Source: an uncultured Pseudohongiella sp.
GTDB lineage: Bacteria > Pseudomonadota > Gammaproteobacteria > Pseudomonadales > Pseudohongiellaceae
Assembly: GCA_951812965.1 (NCBI GenBank)
Contig: OX638341.1
Location: 1,656,438 to 1,720,437 of the forward strand
Direction: 5' to 3'
DNA: 64,000 nucleotides
The position numbers and the translations under genes were made by a program. Of this stretch, positions 52,675-60,194 are shown piece by piece (the stretch's first letter is position 1; each line of letters opens with the position of its first letter). The notes under the pieces were generated by a model. It made no database searches and was not told the origin of the DNA. It saw nothing but the letters and a program-made list of their open reading frames with translations.

Positions 52675-52770
52675 ATAAACCGAGACCCGGGGCTTAAACG
52701 CCGCGGGTTCCGGGTACCGGTGACACCCTCCCGGAGCCGGGACGGAGAAGGTCGGACAACACCGCTACCA
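52675..52770 (+). pseudogene. Fragment of a second autotransporter barrel
   Basis: The plus frame from 52684 reads DPGLKRRGFRVPVTPSRSRD, then GEGRTT. The adhesin barrel itself has DPGLKRRGFRASVASSWGRD, then GDGRTT (about 52183-52260). The similarity at DNA level is high but with gaps. It is a decayed copy of the 3' part of this or a related adhesin. Confidence 0.6.
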
Positions 52771-52986
52771 TCACCCGCCCTGCCCAGACAGGAGCATTGC
52801 TGGCACTGACAACCGAATAGCGCAAACATTTGCCACACCCAATGCGGCAGGACGCGATCCACCAGCGTCAAGCGCAATTCCCTCCAAATCGAATACGCTT
52901 CCTCGAACAACAGCAGCCTCCGCTCCAGACTTCTGCGCGCCAATCCCATACAGCTTCACCGCTGTCTTCACTACCGGTAACTGTAC

Positions 52987-53034
52987 GACCGGACACTTTG
53001 TGTGTTCTATGACCGGACACTTTATTTGTTCTCT
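52987..53034. repeat. Two 24-bp-spaced GACCGGACACTTT repeats, IS-end-like
   Basis: GACCGGACACTTT is at 52987-52999 and 53011-53023, followed by TGTGTTCT or ATTTGTTCT. The 24-base period is the same as in the repeats at 38420. Probably the end of an IS whose body is gone. Confidence 0.55.
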
Positions 53035-53090
53035 ACACGGGCGATTTTCGCCATTGACATCCGTCGATAGTGCGTGCACCATGCCCGCCC

Positions 53091-53153
53091 ATGAACAGAG
53101 TGCGTTTTTACTTCTGGTTTCCCAACGCGGGCAGCCGGAAGAATTCTGAGTAA
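53091..53153 (+). CDS. Putative trp leader peptide (20 residues)
   Basis: A short frame of 20 codons begins at ATG 53091 and contains FYFWF with a single Trp codon (TGG, 53115-53117), ending TAA at 53151-53153. It is 95 bases upstream of the trpE-trpG start. The aromatic run and the position of the Trp codon right before the competing hairpins suggest a ribosome-stalling leader. No strong ribosome binding site is evident, so it is a candidate. Confidence 0.45.
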   Translation: MNRVRFYFWFPNAGSRKNSE

Positions 53154-53197
53154 TTCTTCACCGGCCGCCCGGAGTTGTGGCGGTCGTTCTGTTTCTT
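53129..53197 (+). promoter_or_regulatory. Candidate transcription attenuator for trpEG
   Basis: Two exclusive structures are possible. Antiterminator: GGGCAGCCGG (53129-53138) with CCGGCCGCCC (53161-53170), nine of ten positions complementary, plus inner AGAATT/AATTCT. Terminator: CGGCCGCC (53162-53169) with GGCGGTCG (53179-53186), an eight-pair stem with one G-T, followed by TTCTGTTTCTT. A ribosome stalled at the Trp codon (53115) would just leave 53129 free, as needed for the antiterminator. Confidence 0.5.
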
Positions 53198-53247
53198 CCC
53201 AGTAATTTCCAGTCACGGCTCCGGCAGGCCAAGCGGAGGAACCCGTG

Positions 53248-55503
53248 ATGGCAACGAGTGGAATCAAAAGACTTCAACCCGGCCGGCAATACCGGCACGA
53301 GACCGGCGGCGGCGTCCGTGTGCATCTGTCGGTCGAGCAACTCGACTACGCGACGGCGATGGACGAACTCGCCGACGCGCTCGACGACTCGCCGGGCGTA
53401 TTGCTGCGGTCCGGCTTCGAGTATCCGGGGCGGTACACTCGTTGGGACATCGGTTTTATCAACCCGCCTTTGCGTCTGATAGGCCGCGGACGCAAGTTGA
53501 CGATCGAAGCGCTCAATCGGCGCGGTGTGATCCTGCTTGCCGAAGTCGAACGGGCGCTTGCGGGCTGCAAGTCCGCACAGAGACTATCCCGGGAACAATC
53601 GGCAATTCATGTCGACATCCGCGAAGCCGAAATCGGTTTCAGCGAGGAGGAACGTAGTCGGCAGCATAGCGTCTTTTCAGCTCTGCGAGCCCTGATTGAA
53701 TGGTTCCACAGCCCGGAAGACCCCTTTCTCGGGTTGTATGGCGCATTCGGTTACGACCTGACGTTTCAGTTCGAGGACATCGAACGCCATCAGCAACGCG
53801 GCCCGGACGACCGCGACCTCGTGCTGTATCTGCCCGACCGGATTCTGGTGGCCGACCATCGCCTCGAACATGCCCAGGCCTATAACTACGATTTCATCTG
53901 CCGCGCGCCAAACCGAGAGCACCACGGAGAAACCACCGGAGGCCTCAAGCGGAGCGCGGACGCAACGAAGTTTCTGCCTGCAACCGGCGTGGAATGGCAA
54001 TCCGATCACGAGCCCGGTGAATACGCATCCGGCGTGAAACGCGCGAAAGAATTCTTCAGCCGCGGCGATCTGTTCGAGGTTGTGCCCGGCCAGACATTTT
54101 CCGCGCCTTGCAAGGATAGCCCGGCAGAAGTGTTCAAACGCCTGGCCCGAACCAATCCCGCCCCTTACGGCGCATTGATGAATCTCGGCGAACAGGAATA
54201 TCTCGTTTCCGCTTCGCCGGAGATGTTCGTTCGGGTCGAAGGAGACTGCATCGAAACCTGTCCCATCTCGGGAACCATCGCGCGCGGCGGCGATGCCTTG
54301 AGCGACGCCGAACAGATACGCCGGCTGCTCAATTCGACCAAGGAAGAATCCGAACTTTCCATGTGCACCGACGTGGACCGCAACGACAAGGCCAGGATTT
54401 GCGAGCCAGGCTCGGTGCAGGTCGTCGGCCGGCGCCAGATCGAGATGTATTCGCGGCTGATTCATACCGTCGATCACGTCAAAGGGACGCTGAAAGCGGG
54501 TTTCGACGCACTCGACGGCTTCCTTTCGCATACCTGGGCCGTAACCGTCACCGGCGCGCCCAAGTTGTCGGCCATGCAATACCTGGAGAAGTACGAGAAG
54601 TCGCCGCGGCGCTGGTACGGCGGCGCCATCGGCCACATCGGCTTCAATGGCAATCTCAATACCGGCCTGACCTTGCGCACGATTCGCATCAAGGACGGAG
54701 TGGCGGAGGTGAGAGCCGGAGCGACCTTGCTGATGGATTCGGACCCTGCATCCGAGGAGCAGGAAACGCGCCTCAAGGCGCGAGCCCTGATGCAGGCCCT
54801 GGGAGTGGACGTCAAACCGCTCGCGACGCCTGCCGACCGCGAGACTCGGCCCGGGTTCGCGCACATGCGCGTGCTCATGGTCGATCACGAGGACTCATTC
54901 GTGCACAGTCTCGGCGATTGTTTCCGGCGCCTCGGCGCGGAACTGCTGACCTTGCGCCCGGAGGCCGCCCGCGATTACCTGAATCGGGAACACATCGATC
55001 TACTGGTACTGTCTCCAGGTCCATCCGAGCCGAAACGATTCGATGTCGCGGCGACGATTGCTTGCGCGCTGGAGACGGAAGTTCCGATTTTCGGCGTTTG
55101 TCTCGGACTGCAAGGCATCGTTGAATATTTCGGCGGTGAATTGCGCCAATCGCCGACGCCCATGCACGGAAAACAATCGGCCGTTTCTCACGAAAGCACT
55201 GAATTGTTTTCAGGACTTCCCGAGTCGTTCCAGGCCGGCCGCTATCATTCGCTGGTGGCCGACACTGTACCGGATTGCCTGAAAGTAACGGCGCAAACCA
55301 CGGATGCCGTAGTAATGGCGGTGGAACACATCGAATTGCCCATCTGGGCCGTGCAATTCCACCCCGAGTCCATCATGAGCCTGCAAGACGGCGACGGCCC
55401 CCGGCTGATCCAGAACCTGCTGACCCTAGCCGCCGGCTGCCTGGTTGCGGGAAGCATCGATGAAACCGCGGTCAGGGCGAGGCATGCCTCGCCCCTACAG
55501 TAG
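53248..55503 (+). CDS. trpEG: Fused anthranilate synthase TrpE-TrpG
   Basis: A 751-residue fusion. Residues about 1-525 are TrpE: GYDLTFQFEDIE, FEVVPGQTFSAPC, CIETCPISGTIARGGDALSD, ESELSMCTDVDRNDKARIC and GGAIGHIGFNGNLNTGLTLR. Residues about 545-735 are the TrpG glutaminase: VLMVDHEDSFVHSLGD, SPGPSEPKRF, FGVCLGLQGIVEYFGG (catalytic Cys) and AVQFHPESIM (His and Glu). It makes anthranilate from chorismate and glutamine. The ATG at 53248 follows GCGGAGGA. The last residues (RARHASPLQ) and the stop are encoded by an inserted palindromic repeat. Fused TrpEG is known from several proteobacteria; regulation is likely by the leader just upstream. Confidence 0.93.
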   Translation: MATSGIKRLQPGRQYRHETGGGVRVHLSVEQLDYATAMDELADALDDSPGVLLRSGFEYPGRYTRWDIGFINPPLRLIGRGRKLTIEALNRRGVILLAEVERALAGCKSAQRLSREQSAIHVDIREAEIGFSEEERSRQHSVFSALRALIEWFHSPEDPFLGLYGAFGYDLTFQFEDIERHQQRGPDDRDLVLYLPDRILVADHRLEHAQAYNYDFICRAPNREHHGETTGGLKRSADATKFLPATGVEWQSDHEPGEYASGVKRAKEFFSRGDLFEVVPGQTFSAPCKDSPAEVFKRLARTNPAPYGALMNLGEQEYLVSASPEMFVRVEGDCIETCPISGTIARGGDALSDAEQIRRLLNSTKEESELSMCTDVDRNDKARICEPGSVQVVGRRQIEMYSRLIHTVDHVKGTLKAGFDALDGFLSHTWAVTVTGAPKLSAMQYLEKYEKSPRRWYGGAIGHIGFNGNLNTGLTLRTIRIKDGVAEVRAGATLLMDSDPASEEQETRLKARALMQALGVDVKPLATPADRETRPGFAHMRVLMVDHEDSFVHSLGDCFRRLGAELLTLRPEAARDYLNREHIDLLVLSPGPSEPKRFDVAATIACALETEVPIFGVCLGLQGIVEYFGGELRQSPTPMHGKQSAVSHESTELFSGLPESFQAGRYHSLVADTVPDCLKVTAQTTDAVVMAVEHIELPIWAVQFHPESIMSLQDGDGPRLIQNLLTLAAGCLVAGSIDETAVRARHASPLQ

Positions 55504-55571
55504 CCCATAAGGCATGCCTCGCGGGTATGATGAACTGCGGTCCATGTGTAGGGGCGACGCATGCGTCGCCC
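55475..55571. repeat. Palindromic repeats at the end of trpEG and beyond
   Basis: A GGGCGAGGCATGC... element at 55475-55498 forms the 3' end of the trpEG reading frame. A broken piece (GGCATGCCTCGC) follows near 55511, and a GTAGGGGCGACGCATG element is at 55548-55571. Together they resemble the BIME-like groups seen elsewhere. Confidence 0.8.
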
Positions 55572-55602
55572 GTGTTCGGGATATGCACGCTCTGATGTGG
55601 TC

Positions 55603-56592
55603 TTACAGATTTCGATTGAAAAGCACGGCGATGCGTACCCCCGCCAGGCCGAGACGCTGCTCGGACAGGCGGCGCATGTCTGCGATATAGGCTTCGAACA
55701 ACTCGATTTCCGGCATTTCGCGCCCGGACCGCTCGGCTGCAAGAATTTCGCGCTCGACCGCTTCGGGATACACCACGCTGGTCAACAAGGCGCGGCTTTC
55801 GTGCATCCAGGCAGTCCAGTCGAGCGGCTCGGACTCGATTTCGCTCAAGTCCATGGACTGTAACGCTCCAGTGATGGAATCGACGCTGGCGAGGATTCCC
55901 TGTTCGCGCAGCGCCCGATCCCAGGCCGCGTGCAAATTGCCTTCGCTCGTATCGATGCCATTGCCGCCCGCGTCGCCGGAATCGAACAACCGCACGGAAA
56001 ACAGCGAGCCCGTATGCAGCGGCTGGTGAATGTCTCCGGCCAGGTGCAATACCCAGCACAACGCCACTGCGCGTTGCCTTGCTTCCGTTGCCGAGTCGGC
56101 CAACAGGCGCATGTTGAAGTCGAGCGCAAAAACCACGTTGTCCACATCCGCTTCACTGCGAATCGCTTCGCCGTCCGTGCCCGCAATGTCGGGCAACGGA
56201 TCGATACCGACATAAACATTGCCCTGTGTCGTCGCGGCATCGCGCAGCCAGGCGCCGTCTATATAATGCCAGTTACCGCGATGATATCGAGACCGCTCGC
56301 CCCGCGGCAGCCCGCGGGCGATGTCCGGCCAGAACGCCGCCTGGCCCAGCAGCCAGGTATCGAATTCCAGTTCGTTGCCGGTATCTATGAAGTCCGGAAC
56401 CTGCCCCATGAAGTCTTCACTGAAGCGAGGGTGCGCCCGCAGGATGGTCACGAGTTGCTCGCGAACCCCGGGTTCGAAATACTCCACCGCAACGGCGGCG
56501 CTCACCCGGTGGCCAACCGAATCCCAGGCCAGGACCGGCGCGCCTGAAGCAACCAATGCTGCCAGCAGCAGTGACAGCAGGATTCTGCGCAT
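55603..56592 (-). CDS. S1/P1 nuclease
   Basis: A 329-residue exported zinc nuclease. The signal (ILLSLLLAALVASGAPVLA) ends just before WDSVGHR, so the first mature residue is Trp, which is a zinc ligand in this family. Other ligands: H in VGHR, D in IDTGNEL, HYID, HLAGDIHQPLH and NLHAAWD. It cuts single-stranded nucleic acids, releasing 5'-nucleotides in the periplasm. A start two codons upstream (GTG) is possible. It is the last gene of a minus-strand run. Confidence 0.9.
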   Translation of the reverse strand: MRRILLSLLLAALVASGAPVLAWDSVGHRVSAAVAVEYFEPGVREQLVTILRAHPRFSEDFMGQVPDFIDTGNELEFDTWLLGQAAFWPDIARGLPRGERSRYHRGNWHYIDGAWLRDAATTQGNVYVGIDPLPDIAGTDGEAIRSEADVDNVVFALDFNMRLLADSATEARQRAVALCWVLHLAGDIHQPLHTGSLFSVRLFDSGDAGGNGIDTSEGNLHAAWDRALREQGILASVDSITGALQSMDLSEIESEPLDWTAWMHESRALLTSVVYPEAVEREILAAERSGREMPEIELFEAYIADMRRLSEQRLGLAGVRIAVLFNRNL

Positions 56593-56664
56593 GTTCACGT
56601 TTTCCCTGAAACCGAAGGACCGCAGGATAGCCGAAAATTGTGAAGTCCGTCTTGCAGGGGCGCG

Positions 56665-57309
56665 CTAATTCGGGAATTCGTTCAGCAGCAAGGCAGCCAT
56701 GGTCTGTGCATGGCGGTCGACCACTTCGTCGTCCTGCACATCGATATCGAACAGAAGTGCGGCTTCGGGCGCCATCGAAAATATCATGGCGCCACTGACG
56801 AAAACGTAGTACCAATGCACGAATTGTTGATCATTGATTTTGCGGTCGAATTCGACGGTCTGCCGGATACCTTCCATTTTCGGGCGCAGAAATTCGTCGA
56901 TCAGCCAACGCATGCGCCAACTGTCCTGTTTACCTTCCTGAATCATCATGCGATTGAGTTCGGGATTCCTGGCACAGAATCGCACATAGCTGCGAATTGT
57001 GTACGCGAGCCTTTCGTGAGGAGAAAGATCCTGAACCAGATCCTGCCGATCGCTCGTGAATTCCTGCAATTTGTGAAAATTGTGCGAGGCTGCAGCCTTC
57101 CACATTTCTTCCTTGCCACCGAAGTGGTAACTGAGGAGATTTCGCTGTACACCGGCTGCGATTTCTATATCGCGTACGGTAACCGCATCGTAGCCACGTT
57201 CGGAAAACTCCCGTAAGGCAACTTCAACGAGTTTCCGTCGGGTGACCTCGGCTCGTTCCTGCGGCCGGCGTTTACGCACTTGTTTCAGCGCTTGCGGAGG
57301 GGCTGTCAT
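56665..57309 (-). CDS. TetR family regulator
   Basis: A 214-residue protein with a TetR HTH: VTRRKLVEVALREFSERGYD, then AVTVRDIEIAAGVQRNLLSY and HFGGKEEMWKAAA. The C-terminal ligand domain (LAYTIRSYVRFCARNPELNR) is of the TetR_C type. It lies between the S1/P1 nuclease and GST genes in the same direction, and may control the sulfatase/TonB receptor unit; the target is not proven. Confidence 0.9.
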   Translation of the reverse strand: MTAPPQALKQVRKRRPQERAEVTRRKLVEVALREFSERGYDAVTVRDIEIAAGVQRNLLSYHFGGKEEMWKAAASHNFHKLQEFTSDRQDLVQDLSPHERLAYTIRSYVRFCARNPELNRMMIQEGKQDSWRMRWLIDEFLRPKMEGIRQTVEFDRKINDQQFVHWYYVFVSGAMIFSMAPEAALLFDIDVQDDEVVDRHAQTMAALLLNEFPN

Positions 57310-57447
57310 CGTATATTCAGTTCCGGCATATCGTTATCGCCATTATATCGGCAGTCTGGAATTCGCCTGCAACATCGGGGCTGCCGCCTTCAAACAAAAT
57401 CAGGAAACCTCCTGATGGCCTCATTGACGGCAACACGCGCTTTCATA

Positions 57448-58311
57448 TCAGAATCCGGCGACTTGTGCCAGGCTGGCGCCCTGCGCTTCCTGTTCGGCGT
57501 GCATGGCCTCGCGCATGGAGATGAGCGGTGGCGGTTCGGCTACTTCGCGGCGGAATTCCGGCCTTGCGTTCAGTCCTTCGAGCCATTCCCCGAGCCGGGA
57601 ATGTTTTTCGCCCAGGGGATAGCCGGAGATCACCAGCCGGTGGCAATAGATGTACCAGGCGACGTCAAGCAGGCTGATCTCGCTTCCCATCAGGAAAGGA
57701 CTGTCCGCAAGCCGGGAATCGAATTGTGTGAGGGCATCGTCGAAACGGGAACTCGCCAGGCGGATGCGTACATCGGATATTCCGCCATGTTCGATCATTT
57801 CGGTATGGAACGCGATTTCCTTTTGCTTGTGCGGATCGGGTTCGCCGCCGACCGTTCCCGAGCCCAGTTCTTCGTATTGCTTCTGTAACTCCAGCGGGCG
57901 CGGCTTGACGCCGGGAAAGAAGTAGCGGAAGCAGATCGCGCGCAGATCGAGGTGGAGGTCGTCTTCGGCATTGAGCAAGGCTTTCATTTCATCGGCTCGG
58001 CCGGCCGGAACGAGCGCGGGTTCGGGGAATCGTTCCTCAATATGGGCAATGATGTCATTGCTCTCGATGATTACCTGACCGTCGTGTACGAGCACCGGCA
58101 CCAGGCCGCGGGGATTGATGCCCATGAACCAGTCGCTGTAATTCTCCCGGGCGACCAGATTGACCGGGCGGGAAATCCAGTCGATTCCTTTGAGATTGAG
58201 CACAATGCGGGTCTTCTGCGAACACGACGAACCCGCGAAGTGGAGCAAGTGGACGCCTTTCCAGTCGAACACTTCCCTGGTGAGGATGTCTTCTTTCTTC
58301 AACATCACCAT
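57448..58311 (-). CDS. Glutathione S-transferase
   Basis: A 287-residue GST. The N-terminal thioredoxin-like domain is LLHFAGSSCSQKTRIVLNLK, with the Ser/Cys active region, then NPRGLVPVLVHDGQVIIESN (cis-Pro and the ESN glutathione site). The C-terminal helical domain includes DSPFLMGSEISLLDVAWY. It likely conjugates glutathione to electrophiles or reduces them. It lies just downstream of the sulfatase gene (29 bases) in the same direction, so it may process the product. Substrate unknown. Confidence 0.88.
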   Translation of the reverse strand: MVMLKKEDILTREVFDWKGVHLLHFAGSSCSQKTRIVLNLKGIDWISRPVNLVARENYSDWFMGINPRGLVPVLVHDGQVIIESNDIIAHIEERFPEPALVPAGRADEMKALLNAEDDLHLDLRAICFRYFFPGVKPRPLELQKQYEELGSGTVGGEPDPHKQKEIAFHTEMIEHGGISDVRIRLASSRFDDALTQFDSRLADSPFLMGSEISLLDVAWYIYCHRLVISGYPLGEKHSRLGEWLEGLNARPEFRREVAEPPPLISMREAMHAEQEAQGASLAQVAGF

Positions 58312-58340
58312 GACGATAAATCCCCCGGGGCCGCGAGGTG

Positions 58341-60137
58341 CTAGTTCATTCGCTCTATAATCGCGAAACGCAACTCACACCACCAATTGCACTGTTCCGG
58401 ATAGAGTTGCCGCAACCCGGCTGTCAGCGGCGACACTGAAGGTAGCAGCACTTCGTGGCGCAAGAGATATTCGTCGAACTCCGCCAACAGTTCTTGCATC
58501 AATTCGGGGTTTGTCGGGGCAAGATTGTTCACCTCACCCGGGTCCGCCGCGAGGTCGAAGAGTTCCCATTGGCCGGTGCTAAGCGGCGGCTGGGTATTGC
58601 TGATCTTCCATTGTCCGCGCCGATAGCCGCGGTTGCCGAACAGATGTACGCCGAAGGACTGGCGCACCGATGCCGATTCGCCGTAGAGCACCGGTGCAAG
58701 CGATGTGCCCTGGGGAAGGGTCTTGCCCGCGAACGCCGGATCGGACTCAGGCTGTATGCCGACAAGATCGTATACGGTCGGCACGATATCGGTTACATGA
58801 GCCAGGGCAGGATTGAAACCGCTGGCGGAAACCGACGGCCCCCGCACGATGAGCGGCGAGCGGATGCCGCCTTCGCTTACTGAATTCTTGTAAAGTTTCC
58901 AGGGAGTCACGGAGACGCTGGCCCATTCCGGCCCCTGTACCGTGAAATTGCCGGGCCGGCCGCGAGTTTCGTGAGCATTGCTCCAGTTGGCGGCAAACCA
59001 CTCCGGGGTCACGCCGGGGTACACCAGCGGTCCCGGCGAACTGGCGCCATTGTCGGAGAAAAAGAAGATATAGGTATTTTCCAGTTCTCCCTGAGATTCA
59101 AGATAGTCGACGACGCGGCCGATTTGTTGGTCCATGAGTTCGACCATTGCCGCATAGATTTCCATGCGGCGCGCGTCCCGCTCGCGCCGTTCCCCGGAAC
59201 GTTCTGACCAGGGCGGAAGGTGATTCGGAAACCAGCCGGGAAACCTGGGATAGTTCCACAAGTTCGTGTTGTCGGGAATGAGGCCGAGAGCGGCTTGACG
59301 TTCGGCCCGGGCCCGGCGCGTGGCGGCGGGCCCGTCGTCATAGGCCCCGGCGTAGCGGTCGAGCCATTCGTCGGGGACCTGCAGCGGATCGTGGGGCGCG
59401 GTGAAGGCGAGATAAGCGAAGAATGGAGCATTCTCGTCTCTCTCCTCCAGGTATCCCAGCATGTTTTCGGTGTAACTCGTACTCGAATAAAAGTCGGCTG
59501 GCAGTTCGGCTGCCGGCAGTCCGTCCCGCATATAACGCGGCACTTCGACCGGAGTCATTTCCTGCTGATCTCCGAAATGGCTGGCGCCGCCGTTGAGCAG
59601 CGCGAAAGAGCGCTGGAATCCCCTGTTATGCGGCGCCTGGGCCTCGCCGTTGGCGAGATGCCATTTGCCGGACATGAAAGTCTGGTAGCCGCGGTTCGCA
59701 AGCGCTTCGGCAACAGTGATAACGCCGTTGTGCAATTGCCCCTCGTAGTTGATGCCGAGCTGGTTTGGCGCACGCATGCCGGCCTGTACGCCAAGCCCGG
59801 TCTGGTGGTGATCGACCCCGGTCATAAGCATTGCCCGCGTGGGTGCGCAGGTAGGCGCGACGTAGTAGCTGGTCAGCAACACGCCCGCGTTCGCCAGACT
59901 GTCGATGACCGGTGTGCGGATTTCGCCGCCAAGCACGCCGATATCGGACCAGCCCATGTCATCCGCCACGATCACGAGAAAATTCGGCGGACTGCTTTCT
60001 TCCGTGATCTGCTGCGCGTTCGCCTCAGTCTTGAGCAGAGAGCTCTTGAGAAGAGCGCTCATGAGCAGGGCGCTCACGAGCACCGCGCGAATGCAAATTA
60101 CAGCCAGCCGATTTCCCGCAACCAGGCTTTCTTTCAT
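58341..60137 (-). CDS. Exported arylsulfatase
   Basis: A 598-residue type I sulfatase. The formylglycine motif is CAPTR at residue 97 (APTCAPTRAMLMTGVDHH). Metal ligands DD (residues 59-60, VADDMGWSDIG), SGKWHLANG and FFFSDNGASSPG are present, so it should be active after C-type modification by a maturase elsewhere. The signal sequence contains repeated short blocks (SALLMSALLKSSLLK). It removes sulfate from an aromatic or sugar ester in the periplasm. The next gene upstream in the same operon is a TonB receptor, which may import the substrate. Confidence 0.92.
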   Translation of the reverse strand: MKESLVAGNRLAVICIRAVLVSALLMSALLKSSLLKTEANAQQITEESSPPNFLVIVADDMGWSDIGVLGGEIRTPVIDSLANAGVLLTSYYVAPTCAPTRAMLMTGVDHHQTGLGVQAGMRAPNQLGINYEGQLHNGVITVAEALANRGYQTFMSGKWHLANGEAQAPHNRGFQRSFALLNGGASHFGDQQEMTPVEVPRYMRDGLPAAELPADFYSSTSYTENMLGYLEERDENAPFFAYLAFTAPHDPLQVPDEWLDRYAGAYDDGPAATRRARAERQAALGLIPDNTNLWNYPRFPGWFPNHLPPWSERSGERRERDARRMEIYAAMVELMDQQIGRVVDYLESQGELENTYIFFFSDNGASSPGPLVYPGVTPEWFAANWSNAHETRGRPGNFTVQGPEWASVSVTPWKLYKNSVSEGGIRSPLIVRGPSVSASGFNPALAHVTDIVPTVYDLVGIQPESDPAFAGKTLPQGTSLAPVLYGESASVRQSFGVHLFGNRGYRRGQWKISNTQPPLSTGQWELFDLAADPGEVNNLAPTNPELMQELLAEFDEYLLRHEVLLPSVSPLTAGLRQLYPEQCNWWCELRFAIIERMN

Positions 60138-60194
60138 CGCAATTCTCCGTTTCTATCCGTTTACATCAGTCGGAAACAGCAGTTTCCGGCAACG

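Larger units (their letters stand above)
52570..53247. other. Gene-poor region with barrel debris, IS-like repeats and trp leader
   Basis: A 678-base region. It contains the terminator-like hairpin, a fragment of an autotransporter barrel (52675-52770), two 24-base-spaced GACCGGACACTTT repeats and the trp leader. Frames here with ORF length above 60 codons have no recognisable domain. Confidence 0.5.
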
